NCBI GenBank assembly: GCA_964523105.1
Contig: CAZFZN010000030.1
Span: 1-64,000, forward strand
Direction: 5' to 3'
Length of the DNA stretch: 64,000 nt
Origin: V1-33 sp964523105
GTDB taxonomy: Bacteria; Verrucomicrobiota; Verrucomicrobiia; Verrucomicrobiales; V1-33
The notes beneath the pieces were generated by a model. That model had not been told where the DNA came from. It ran no database searches and worked only from the letters and a program-made list of their open reading frames with translations. The translations under genes were made by a program, and so were the position numbers. The stretch's first letter is position 1, and each line of letters begins with the position of its first letter. Shown in pieces: positions 30,140 to 37,361 of this stretch.

Positions 30140-31066
30140 TCACTCCGCGCTGACGCCGATCAGTTCGAGGATGCGCTCGAGGTCTTCGTTGCCGTAGTAT
30201 TCGATCTCGATCACGCCCTTCTTGTCGGTGTGATGAATGGCGACCTGCGTGGCGAGGCGGTGGCGGAGGCGGTTTTGCAGGCGGCTGACGACGGCGGCGA
30301 CTTCGGCAGCGGGCGGAGTGGACGGACCTTTTTTTGCCGCCGGCGCTTTGCCGCTGCGTTTGAGTTCCTGCTGCACCTGCTGTTCCGCCTGACGCACGGT
30401 GAGACCCTGACGCACGATTTTATCCGCGAGCAGTTTCTGCAGATCGGCCTCGCGGAGGGCGAGGAGCACTTTGGCATGACCCGTGGAAATGCGGCCCTGC
30501 GCGAGGTGATCCTTCACGTCCGGCGCCAGTTCCAGCAGGCGCATGGAATTTGCCACGGTGGCGCGGTTCCGGCCCACGCGCTGCGCGATTTCCTCCTGCT
30601 TGAGACCGAAATCTTTGGCCAGCCGCGCGTAGGCTTCGGCCTCCTCCACGGGATTGAGATCCTCGCGCTGGAGATTTTCGATGAGCGCCATCTCCAGCAC
30701 TTCGCGGTCGGTGGCCTGACGTTCGATGACCGGCACCTCCGCGAGGCCGAGTTTTTGACAGGCGCGGAAGCGCCGCTCGCCGGCGATCAGCTCCAGCGCG
30801 CCGTCCACGCGCCTGACCACGAGCGGCTGAATCACGCCGTGCTGGCCGATGGATTCCATCAATTCCGCCAGCGGCTCCTCGCGAATGGTGCGGCGCGGCT
30901 GGAACGGGCTGGGCGTGATCTGCGTCAGCGGCACGCTGCGCACGGTGTTGGCGGTTTCGGCGACGGGCTCCGGAGGAGGCGGAGGAGGCGGCGGCGCGGG
31001 CGCGGAACGTTTCGACGCACCGCTGATGAGTGCGCCGAGGCCTTTCCCGAGGGCGTTTTTCGACAT
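30140..31066 (-). CDS. parB: Chromosome-partitioning protein ParB
   Basis: 308 residues from ATG 31066 (MSKNALGKGLGALISG, the usual ParB/Spo0J opening), followed by a poly-Pro linker at 23-34. The CTPase/ParB-N core has GERRFR at 96-101 and ENLQRE at 130-135; the helix-turn-helix lies around 155-175 (KQEEIAQRVGRNRATVANSM). The C-terminal dimerisation region ends ERILELIGVSAE. ParB binds parS, slides as a CTP clamp and directs chromosome segregation. Unusually, no parA is adjacent, upstream or downstream. It is divergent from ubiA with 115 bases between starts. Confidence 0.95.
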   Translation of the reverse strand: MSKNALGKGLGALISGASKRSAPAPPPPPPPPEPVAETANTVRSVPLTQITPSPFQPRRTIREEPLAELMESIGQHGVIQPLVVRRVDGALELIAGERRFRACQKLGLAEVPVIERQATDREVLEMALIENLQREDLNPVEEAEAYARLAKDFGLKQEEIAQRVGRNRATVANSMRLLELAPDVKDHLAQGRISTGHAKVLLALREADLQKLLADKIVRQGLTVRQAEQQVQQELKRSGKAPAAKKGPSTPPAAEVAAVVSRLQNRLRHRLATQVAIHHTDKKGVIEIEYYGNEDLERILELIGVSAE

Positions 31067-31181
31067 GCCCGCGATGCAAGCGGAGCGGTCGGTGAAGTCA
31101 ATCAGCAAATCCCCGCGGAGTCCGGCAGGGCGCGCTGCAGCACCCCGGCGCCCGCGCATTGCGTCCGCCGTCGCAGCGTGC

Positions 31182-32066
31182 ATGGAATTCTACATGCTCC
31201 ACCGCCTGCTGACGCTCGCCCGTGTTTCCAACCTTCCGACCGTGTGGTCGAACTGTCTGGCGGCGTGGCTCATTTCCGGCGCAGAGCCGTCGTGGCGTTT
31301 GCTGTGGCTGCTGGCCGGCGCCTCGCTGCTCTACGCGGCGGGCTGCACGCTCAATGATGCCTTCGATGCGAAGTGGGATGCACAGCACCGCCCGGAGCGG
31401 CTCATTCCCAGCGGAAGCCTCAGCCGCCGCGCGGTGTGGGGCCTTGGCCTGACAGAACTGGCTGCGGGGCTGGCGCTGACTTATGCCGGCGGCGTTTCAG
31501 TGTGGTGGCCGCCGCTGGCGCTCGCGGGCGCGATCCTGCTTTACGATGCATGGCATAAACAGTCGCCGCTCAGTGTCGTGGTCATGGGCGCGTGCCGCTG
31601 GCTGCTTTATCTGACAGCGGCGGCGTGCGCCGGCGGGGAACTCCGCACGGTAATGCTGTTCGGCGCGGTGTTATGGGTTTATATTATCGTGCTGAGCCTC
31701 GTGGCCCGCCGGGAGGCGCAGCGCGACAGCCGGACTCCGCGCACCGGCCTGCTGCTGCTGGGGCCGCCGCTGGCGCTGGTAGTTGCCGTCCTGTCAAGGG
31801 ACGCGCGCGACTGGCCGGGCGCGGCCGTGGTGGCACTCCTGCTGTGGGAGGGAACCATGAGCTTCCTGCCGGAGGGAAAGGTGCCGGTCGGCGTGGTGGT
31901 GAACCGCCTGCTCGCCGCCATTCCGCTGGTGGATTTCTGCCTGGTAGCGGCATGGGCGATCACGGCCTCGCCGCCCTTCCACTGGATGCAGGCCGCTGCG
32001 GTCGTGGTCTTTGCCGCCGCTGTGGTGCTGAGCCTGCACTTTCAGAAACGTTTTCAGGCGACATAG
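31182..32066 (+). CDS. UbiA-family prenyltransferase
   Basis: 294 residues from ATG 31182, with about nine TM helices. The first Asp-rich motif is complete: N58-D59-xx-D62-xxx-D66 (NDAFDAKWDAQHRPERLIPS). The second is shortened to YDAWHKQSPL where canonical UbiA enzymes have DxxxD. The enzyme should transfer a prenyl chain from a prenyl diphosphate to an acceptor within the membrane. Quinone, heme O or other lipid acceptors cannot be told apart here, and no quinone-pathway gene flanks it. The reduced second motif resembles the 4-hydroxybenzoate-like subgroup found beside EboC-type clusters, but that is speculative. Confidence 0.85.
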   Translation: MEFYMLHRLLTLARVSNLPTVWSNCLAAWLISGAEPSWRLLWLLAGASLLYAAGCTLNDAFDAKWDAQHRPERLIPSGSLSRRAVWGLGLTELAAGLALTYAGGVSVWWPPLALAGAILLYDAWHKQSPLSVVVMGACRWLLYLTAAACAGGELRTVMLFGAVLWVYIIVLSLVARREAQRDSRTPRTGLLLLGPPLALVVAVLSRDARDWPGAAVVALLLWEGTMSFLPEGKVPVGVVVNRLLAAIPLVDFCLVAAWAITASPPFHWMQAAAVVVFAAAVVLSLHFQKRFQAT

Positions 32067-32176
32067 CGATGTGCCGCAGGGATAGCTCCGGGCCGGGCGG
32101 AGGCATGTCCTGACAGACAGGCAGCAGACGAAGCAGCAGTTGCCGGCGCCCTGGCAGCGCAGCCTTTGGCCGGGGT

Positions 32177-33259
32177 TCACTTCCGCGGGGACCCTGCCTG
32201 CGGCAGCGACGGCACGCTGATGCGCTGCGTTCCCTGCCAATTGTCAGGCCCGGTGATCATGCGCCAGAGTTCGCCCCATGACTGGTCACTCGCACGGCGG
32301 AAGTAGGCGAGTTTCACGTGTTTGTCAGGCTGGGCGGGGTCGAGCGCGATGCCCCAGAGCGGGCTGATGCGATCCGGGAGGGTGGCGTAGCGGAGGTCGC
32401 CAATGACGAGCGGTTCGTCAGGGTGGACGCCGAGCCAGTCGTCGGAGAAGTGCTGAAAGCGGCGCACGTCATTCCGCTGCACGCTGTTCGCGGGCAATGC
32501 AGTGAGCGGCGGCGCAGGGGAGTCCGGTTGCAGCAGCGGCGCGCTGGCGGTGCCGAGCACGCGTGTTCCATCCGTGATGCCGGGCCGCACGCAGACGACG
32601 TGACACTTTCCCTCATGCACATACAGGCCGCGCCAAACGAGGATATTGCCGAACGACGGCTTCACCGTGAGCCGCTGCGGCTGGTGGTGCTGCGCATCAG
32701 CCCACTCCTGCACCGCCGCCGATGCGCGCTGCTGCTGCACGAGGCAGAGCGACAGATAGAACACCGCCCAGCCGCACGCGATCCATGCCAGCCCGCGCGA
32801 AGCGCGAATCCATGCCAGGACGACGCAGATGAAAACCGGCAGCGTGAACAGCGGATCGATGACGGAAATCATGTCCCATGACTCGCGGCGTTCGGTGAAG
32901 GGCCAAAGCAGGTGCGTTCCATAGCTCGTCCATGTGTCGCAGACGCCGTGGGTGGCCGCTGCGGCAATCGCAGGCAGCCAGAGTCCGCGCCAGTGGGCCG
33001 GGCGGCGGCACAGTTTGCGGAAGCCGTTGGCCAGGATCACGCCGAGCACGCCCAGCACGGGAATCATCACCAGCGCATGCGTGAAGTGCCGGTGCATTTG
33101 CAGTGAGAACAGCGGATCGCCTGGCGAAACAATGAAGATGTCGAGGTCCGGCAGTTCCGCGGCCAGCAATCCGGCGAGCGCGGCTTTGCGGCGCAGTTCG
33201 GGAGGAGCTGTCAGGATGGAGGCGAGGATGCCGAGGGAACCGTGGGTGATATTATCCAT
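32177..33259 (-). CDS. YdjM/DUF457-type membrane-bound metal-dependent hydrolase
   Basis: 360 residues from ATG 33259. MDNITHGSLGILAS and LLAAELPDLDIF supply the N-terminal His and Asp motifs of the YdjM (LexA-regulated membrane hydrolase) family, and MHRHFTHAL (around 57) and THGVCDTWTSYGT supply further metal ligands. Four or more TM helices follow; a soluble C-terminal part of about 170 residues extends to 32177. The substrate is unknown in the family. It is convergent with ubiA (110 bases apart) and 87 bases downstream of the DUF72 gene on the same strand. Confidence 0.85.
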   Translation of the reverse strand: MDNITHGSLGILASILTAPPELRRKAALAGLLAAELPDLDIFIVSPGDPLFSLQMHRHFTHALVMIPVLGVLGVILANGFRKLCRRPAHWRGLWLPAIAAAATHGVCDTWTSYGTHLLWPFTERRESWDMISVIDPLFTLPVFICVVLAWIRASRGLAWIACGWAVFYLSLCLVQQQRASAAVQEWADAQHHQPQRLTVKPSFGNILVWRGLYVHEGKCHVVCVRPGITDGTRVLGTASAPLLQPDSPAPPLTALPANSVQRNDVRRFQHFSDDWLGVHPDEPLVIGDLRYATLPDRISPLWGIALDPAQPDKHVKLAYFRRASDQSWGELWRMITGPDNWQGTQRISVPSLPQAGSPRK

Positions 33260-33346
33260 GGGGGACCGGGAGTGGATCAGGTTACGGCGGAATGCCAGCC
33301 GCGGATTCAGCAGCGGGGCGGATTTGCCGGCAAGCGGAGCGTGCGG

Positions 33347-34285
33347 TCACGGCTCCGGACGGGTTTCGGTGATGGCGGCGATGGTGTTCAGCGCATTTCC
33401 CTCCAGCCGGTTGTTGATGAAAACCCAGGAGAGCCGGCGCATGCCGCGGCGCGCTTCCAGAATGAGCCGGCGCGCGGCGTCGCGGGCATCGTTGTCGGGC
33501 GCTTTGGTTTCCGTGTAGGGCGAGAAGGCGGCGACGGCGGCCTCGTATTTGCGGCCGGCCGTGAGGAGGAAACGCGCCGCAATGAAGTCCGCGGTGCGGC
33601 TCCCGGGGCATTCCATTTGCTGCGAAACGGGCGGCATGCGTTCCCACGCATTGAAGCAGTGCGCGACGCCGTGCGCCTGCAGCACCGCGAAGTATTCCGG
33701 ATGGAGAAAGGTGCGGTTCCGGATTTCCACGGCATACTGCCAGTCGCGCGGCAGGTCGGAGAGAAAGCGGTCCAGCATCACGATGAAATCGCGCCCGCGC
33801 GCGAAGTCGCGTTCGTGGAAGTGACTGAACTCGAAAATCAGCACCCCCGCGTTTTGCCGGATGGTTTCGCACGGCGCGAGAAAGCAGCGCGCAAACAGCT
33901 CTGCGTCGAGAAAGTGTTCATTCACCTGGCCGGCGCGCGGGCCGAAGCGCGGCAGGTTGGGAAAACGTTTGACGGTGATTTCGTCGGTGACTTTGAAGCC
34001 GAAGCGGAAGTGCGCCGGGACCTGCTCCGCGAGGCCGGCGAGGTACTTTTCCGTGGGAAAGGCATAGTAGCCGGCATCCACGCAGACCGTGCTGAAGGTT
34101 TCCGCATACTCCGCGAGACAGGTGGCCTCGAATTTTGCTTTCGAGAATTTACCGCGGGTGAGGTAGCGCGATTCGTCATAGAGCTGGCCCAGCCATCCGG
34201 GATATTTCCACGACGAAGTGCCGATGAGCACTCCCGCTTTGGCCAGTTCGCTGACCGCAGTCCTCGTCGAGTGAAAGTCGAGCAT
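33347..34285 (-). CDS. DUF72 (YecE-like) protein
   Basis: 312 residues from ATG 34285. The opening VLIGTSSWKYPGWLGQLYD is the DUF72 signature 'GTSSWxYxxW', followed by YAETFSTVCVDAGYYAFPTE and HFRFGFKVTDEIT. The second half has the family's conserved YAVEIRNRTFLHPEYF and VFINNRLEGNALNTI. DUF72 proteins adopt a TIM-barrel fold and have no established function. The gene starts 18 bases after the apbE stop on the same strand, so the two are probably cotranscribed. Confidence 0.93.
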   Translation of the reverse strand: MLDFHSTRTAVSELAKAGVLIGTSSWKYPGWLGQLYDESRYLTRGKFSKAKFEATCLAEYAETFSTVCVDAGYYAFPTEKYLAGLAEQVPAHFRFGFKVTDEITVKRFPNLPRFGPRAGQVNEHFLDAELFARCFLAPCETIRQNAGVLIFEFSHFHERDFARGRDFIVMLDRFLSDLPRDWQYAVEIRNRTFLHPEYFAVLQAHGVAHCFNAWERMPPVSQQMECPGSRTADFIAARFLLTAGRKYEAAVAAFSPYTETKAPDNDARDAARRLILEARRGMRRLSWVFINNRLEGNALNTIAAITETRPEP

Positions 34286-34303
34286 GGCACGTCTCTGTGT
34301 TGC

Positions 34304-35302
34304 TCACTTTGGGGGCGGCAGCAGCAGAGCTGCGAAGCCAGCCGTTTCTTTCTGCACCGGGCCGTTTTTGCCGGCACGGGTGACGCGGGCCTGACATTCC
34401 GGGTGCTTTTCCTGCAGCCATGCGAGGCCCTGTTCCGGTCCCATGAGGCAGAGTGTGGTGGCCAGCCAGTCGGCGAGGGCGGCACGCGGGGCCACGACGG
34501 TGGCCTGCGTGCTCTCCGTCTGTCCCAGACCGGTGGCTTTATCGATGATGTGACTGTAGCGGCGGCCTTCGATTTCGACCGACTGGAAGAGGTCACCCGA
34601 CGTGGCGACGGCGGCATTTTCCACTCGCAGCACGGAAGGCGGACCGGAGTCAGCGGTTTTGGCGATTTCGATATGCCATGCGGCGCGGCCCGGGGGGCGG
34701 CCGCTGACCAGCACGCCGCCGCCGGCATCGATCAGCGCACTGGCGACGCCGAATTTCTCCCGCAGCAGTTTCATCGCCTCATCCTGGGCATAACCTTTGG
34801 CAATGCCGCCGGCATCGAGCTTCATGCCGGGTGCTTTGAGCCATGCGGTGCCGGCCTTTTCATCGAGCACGAGATGCTCCCGGCCGGTGGCAGCGCGGGC
34901 GGCGGCGAGATCGGACGGAGCGGGCAGGCGGGACGAATTTCGCGCGGTGCGCCAAAGTTGAACGCACGGGCCGATGGTGATGTCAAAGACGCCGCCGCTC
35001 TCCGCGGCCGCCTGTTGCGACAGCGCCAGAACCGTCAGGAGGTCCCCGGTGACGGGCACAGGCGCAGCACTTCCAGCGGTCGCGGAGAGCCGGCTCAACG
35101 CGCTCTCCGGTTTGTAATCGCTCAAAATGGCATCCAGTGCTTCGATCCTTGCGAAAGCCGCCTTCGCCGCCTCCGCGGCGGCCGGTTGCTCAAGGCCGCT
35201 GATCGTCAGGGTCCAGACTGTTCCCATGCAGGGCCGGCGAAACGTCCGGGGCTCTCCGGCGAGGCACGGGAGAGCGATGGCGAACAGGGCAAACCGGAGC
35301 AT
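34304..35302 (-). CDS. apbE: FAD:protein FMN transferase (ApbE family)
   Basis: 332 residues from ATG 35302, with a signal peptide (MLRFALFAIALPCLAGEP). Typical ApbE motifs: PCMGTVWTLTI at the start, DYKPESALSRL, FDITIGPCVQLWR, LDAGGIAKGYAQDEA (flavin binding), ALIDAGGGVLVSG and HIIDKATGLGQTE, which supplies the Mg/FAD site. The enzyme covalently attaches FMN to Thr/Ser of target flavoproteins in the periplasm, such as NqrB/C or RnfG. No such target is encoded in this window. It is the first gene of a likely apbE-DUF72 operon and is divergent from the GT39-like gene. Confidence 0.93.
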   Translation of the reverse strand: MLRFALFAIALPCLAGEPRTFRRPCMGTVWTLTISGLEQPAAAEAAKAAFARIEALDAILSDYKPESALSRLSATAGSAAPVPVTGDLLTVLALSQQAAAESGGVFDITIGPCVQLWRTARNSSRLPAPSDLAAARAATGREHLVLDEKAGTAWLKAPGMKLDAGGIAKGYAQDEAMKLLREKFGVASALIDAGGGVLVSGRPPGRAAWHIEIAKTADSGPPSVLRVENAAVATSGDLFQSVEIEGRRYSHIIDKATGLGQTESTQATVVAPRAALADWLATTLCLMGPEQGLAWLQEKHPECQARVTRAGKNGPVQKETAGFAALLLPPPK

Positions 35303-35463
35303 GACGATGACGAATACGGTGCCACCGGTGGCATCGCCGGCGCGGGATTGCACCCCCGAATTGCAGGGCGCGCCTCTGTTCCAAACATCCCGCCTTAATA
35401 CGTTGCGCCCCCCCGGCACAGGTGCATAATCGGCCCGCTTTTACCTCTCCACCTCACCCACAC

Positions 35464-37344
35464 ATGGCCACCCAGGAAACGACCGTTACCGCCAAGGAAC
35501 TCGATGCCGGCATGATGATCCGGCGCGCCCTCTTTCTTCTGCTGCTCATCGGCGTCACCTATTACTACCTCGGCATCGACTTCAAAGGTCTCGGTCACCC
35601 CAAAGGCATGGACCAGGCGCAGATCGCGCGGCAGATCGCGGATGACAAATCGTTCACCACCCGCTGCATCCGGCCGATTTGCTACTCACAGTTCGACAAG
35701 GTGCTGAAGGCGGACAATCCGGCCGATGCCCCTTCGTTCGCCGACGGCATTCCGGATACCTATCATTCTCCGCTCAATCCCATTCTCAACTCCATCGTGC
35801 TCGGCCTCTTTAAGGAGACCTGGGAGTATCAGAAAGAGCAGAAGCACTACGCCCCGGACATCATCATCACCGGAGTCAGCATGGTTCTGCTGCTGGCCTC
35901 CATCGGGGTAACGTATCTGCTGATCTCACGGATCTTCGATGCGCGCATCGGCGGCGTCACGGCGCTGCTCATGCTGCTGTGCGAGACCCTGTGGCGCTAC
36001 TCGCAGAGCGGCCTGCCGCAGATGCTGATGCTGTTCCTGTTTTCCTTCGCGATCTATTTTCTCTACAAGGCGGTGGAGAACACCCAGTCCGGAAAACCCG
36101 TGTACCTGTGGCTGGGGCTCACCGGCGGATTCATGGGACTGCTCGCGCTCGCGCACTGGATGGCCATCTGGCCGTTTCTCGGGCTGGTGCTGTTCGCCGG
36201 CTTTTATTTTCATCCCCGCGGCGTGCAGCTGCTGATGCTCATCGGCGTCTTCCTGCTCATCACCATCTGGTGGCCGTACTTCAACAACATTCGGTATTCC
36301 GGCAATCCGCTGGGCGCCGGTCTCTATCTTTTCTATGCCGGCAACGCCGCCGCCGGGTCCGAGGCCTCGCTCATGCGAGACCTCGAGCAGACCACCGGCG
36401 CGCTCGACCTCAACGGCCTGCCCAACAAAATGATGCTCAACAGCATCACCCAGCTGAGCGATTTGTACAGCTATCTCGGCGCCATCGTCGTCGCTCCGCT
36501 GTTCTTTCTCTCGCTGCTGCATCCCTTCCGGCGCAGGGAGATCGCCGACTTCCGATGGTGTATTCTGGCCATGTGGATCTTCGCCGTCGGCGGCATGACC
36601 ATCTATGGTCTCGCGCCCGTGGGCGATGATCTCGTCTCCCAGACGGACGCCAACAATCTGCACATCATCTTCGCGCCGGTCATGACCGGTTATGGCCTCG
36701 CGTTTCTTTCCGTGCTGTGGAACCGCCTCAATCTGCCGCTGCAGATTCCCGTGGTGCGCAACGGCCACTTCATTCTGGCCATCTTCATCAGCATTCTGCC
36801 CATGCTGCTCAAGGCGCCCACCCGCATCACTCAGGCCGTCATCGGCGGGAAGTGGCATCATTCCCATGCGCCCTATTACCTTCCCGAGTCCATCGTGGCC
36901 TACAGCAATCTGGTGAAACCGAACGAAGCCATCGTCACCGACATTCCGTGGGCCGTGGCGTGGTACGGCAACCGCACCGCCATCTGGCTGCCCAAGGACC
37001 GCGGCCAGCTCGAACAGCTGCGCACCGTCGGCAAAGAGCGCGGCCAGCCCATCACCGGCATGCTGCTCAGCCGCTATACCCTGAGCACGAGCCCCGCGGA
37101 ACTGCTCGATCCCCGTTCCTCTGAATACCCCTGGCGGGACTACATCCTCTTCAATCCGCTCCTCTCCCTCGGCGCCAGCGGCGGTCAGAACAACGAAGCC
37201 ACCCGGCGTGCCAACATGGTCATGCTCAGCGCGGACCTCCCCATCAAGTACGGGGTCTCCAATTATAACGGCATCTATCTGTTCATGACCGAGAACCCGG
37301 TGGTCAAAACCGAGGACGAGGAGACCGGCGAGCCCGGCAATTAG
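35464..37344 (+). CDS. Polytopic membrane protein, glycosyltransferase-39-like
   Basis: 626 residues from ATG 35464. About 10-12 TM helices: ALFLLLLIGVTYYYL, IIITGVSMVLLLASIGVTYL, MLMLFLFSFAIYFLYKA, WPFLGLVLFAGFYF, MLIGVFLLITIWWPYF and more. The layout, with an acidic periplasmic loop after the first helix (KGMDQAQIARQIADDKSF) and a soluble C-terminal domain of about 180 residues, is like GT-C enzymes (PMT/ArnT) that use lipid-linked sugars. The canonical catalytic DE pair is replaced by MD, so activity is uncertain. It ends 17 bases before glnD, so cotranscription is likely. Confidence 0.75.
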   Translation: MATQETTVTAKELDAGMMIRRALFLLLLIGVTYYYLGIDFKGLGHPKGMDQAQIARQIADDKSFTTRCIRPICYSQFDKVLKADNPADAPSFADGIPDTYHSPLNPILNSIVLGLFKETWEYQKEQKHYAPDIIITGVSMVLLLASIGVTYLLISRIFDARIGGVTALLMLLCETLWRYSQSGLPQMLMLFLFSFAIYFLYKAVENTQSGKPVYLWLGLTGGFMGLLALAHWMAIWPFLGLVLFAGFYFHPRGVQLLMLIGVFLLITIWWPYFNNIRYSGNPLGAGLYLFYAGNAAAGSEASLMRDLEQTTGALDLNGLPNKMMLNSITQLSDLYSYLGAIVVAPLFFLSLLHPFRRREIADFRWCILAMWIFAVGGMTIYGLAPVGDDLVSQTDANNLHIIFAPVMTGYGLAFLSVLWNRLNLPLQIPVVRNGHFILAIFISILPMLLKAPTRITQAVIGGKWHHSHAPYYLPESIVAYSNLVKPNEAIVTDIPWAVAWYGNRTAIWLPKDRGQLEQLRTVGKERGQPITGMLLSRYTLSTSPAELLDPRSSEYPWRDYILFNPLLSLGASGGQNNEATRRANMVMLSADLPIKYGVSNYNGIYLFMTENPVVKTEDEETGEPGN

Positions 37345-37361
37345 CGGCCCGCCTGCATCGC

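Noticed and set aside
32310..32325. parS-like site (GTTTCACGTG followed by TTTG)
   Set aside because: Only one half matches the 16-base palindrome, and the bases are ordinary codons of the YdjM-like gene.
33242..35398. 718-codon plus-strand open frame opposite the DUF72 and ApbE genes
   Set aside because: Covers two recognisable minus-strand genes; its translation has no domain character.
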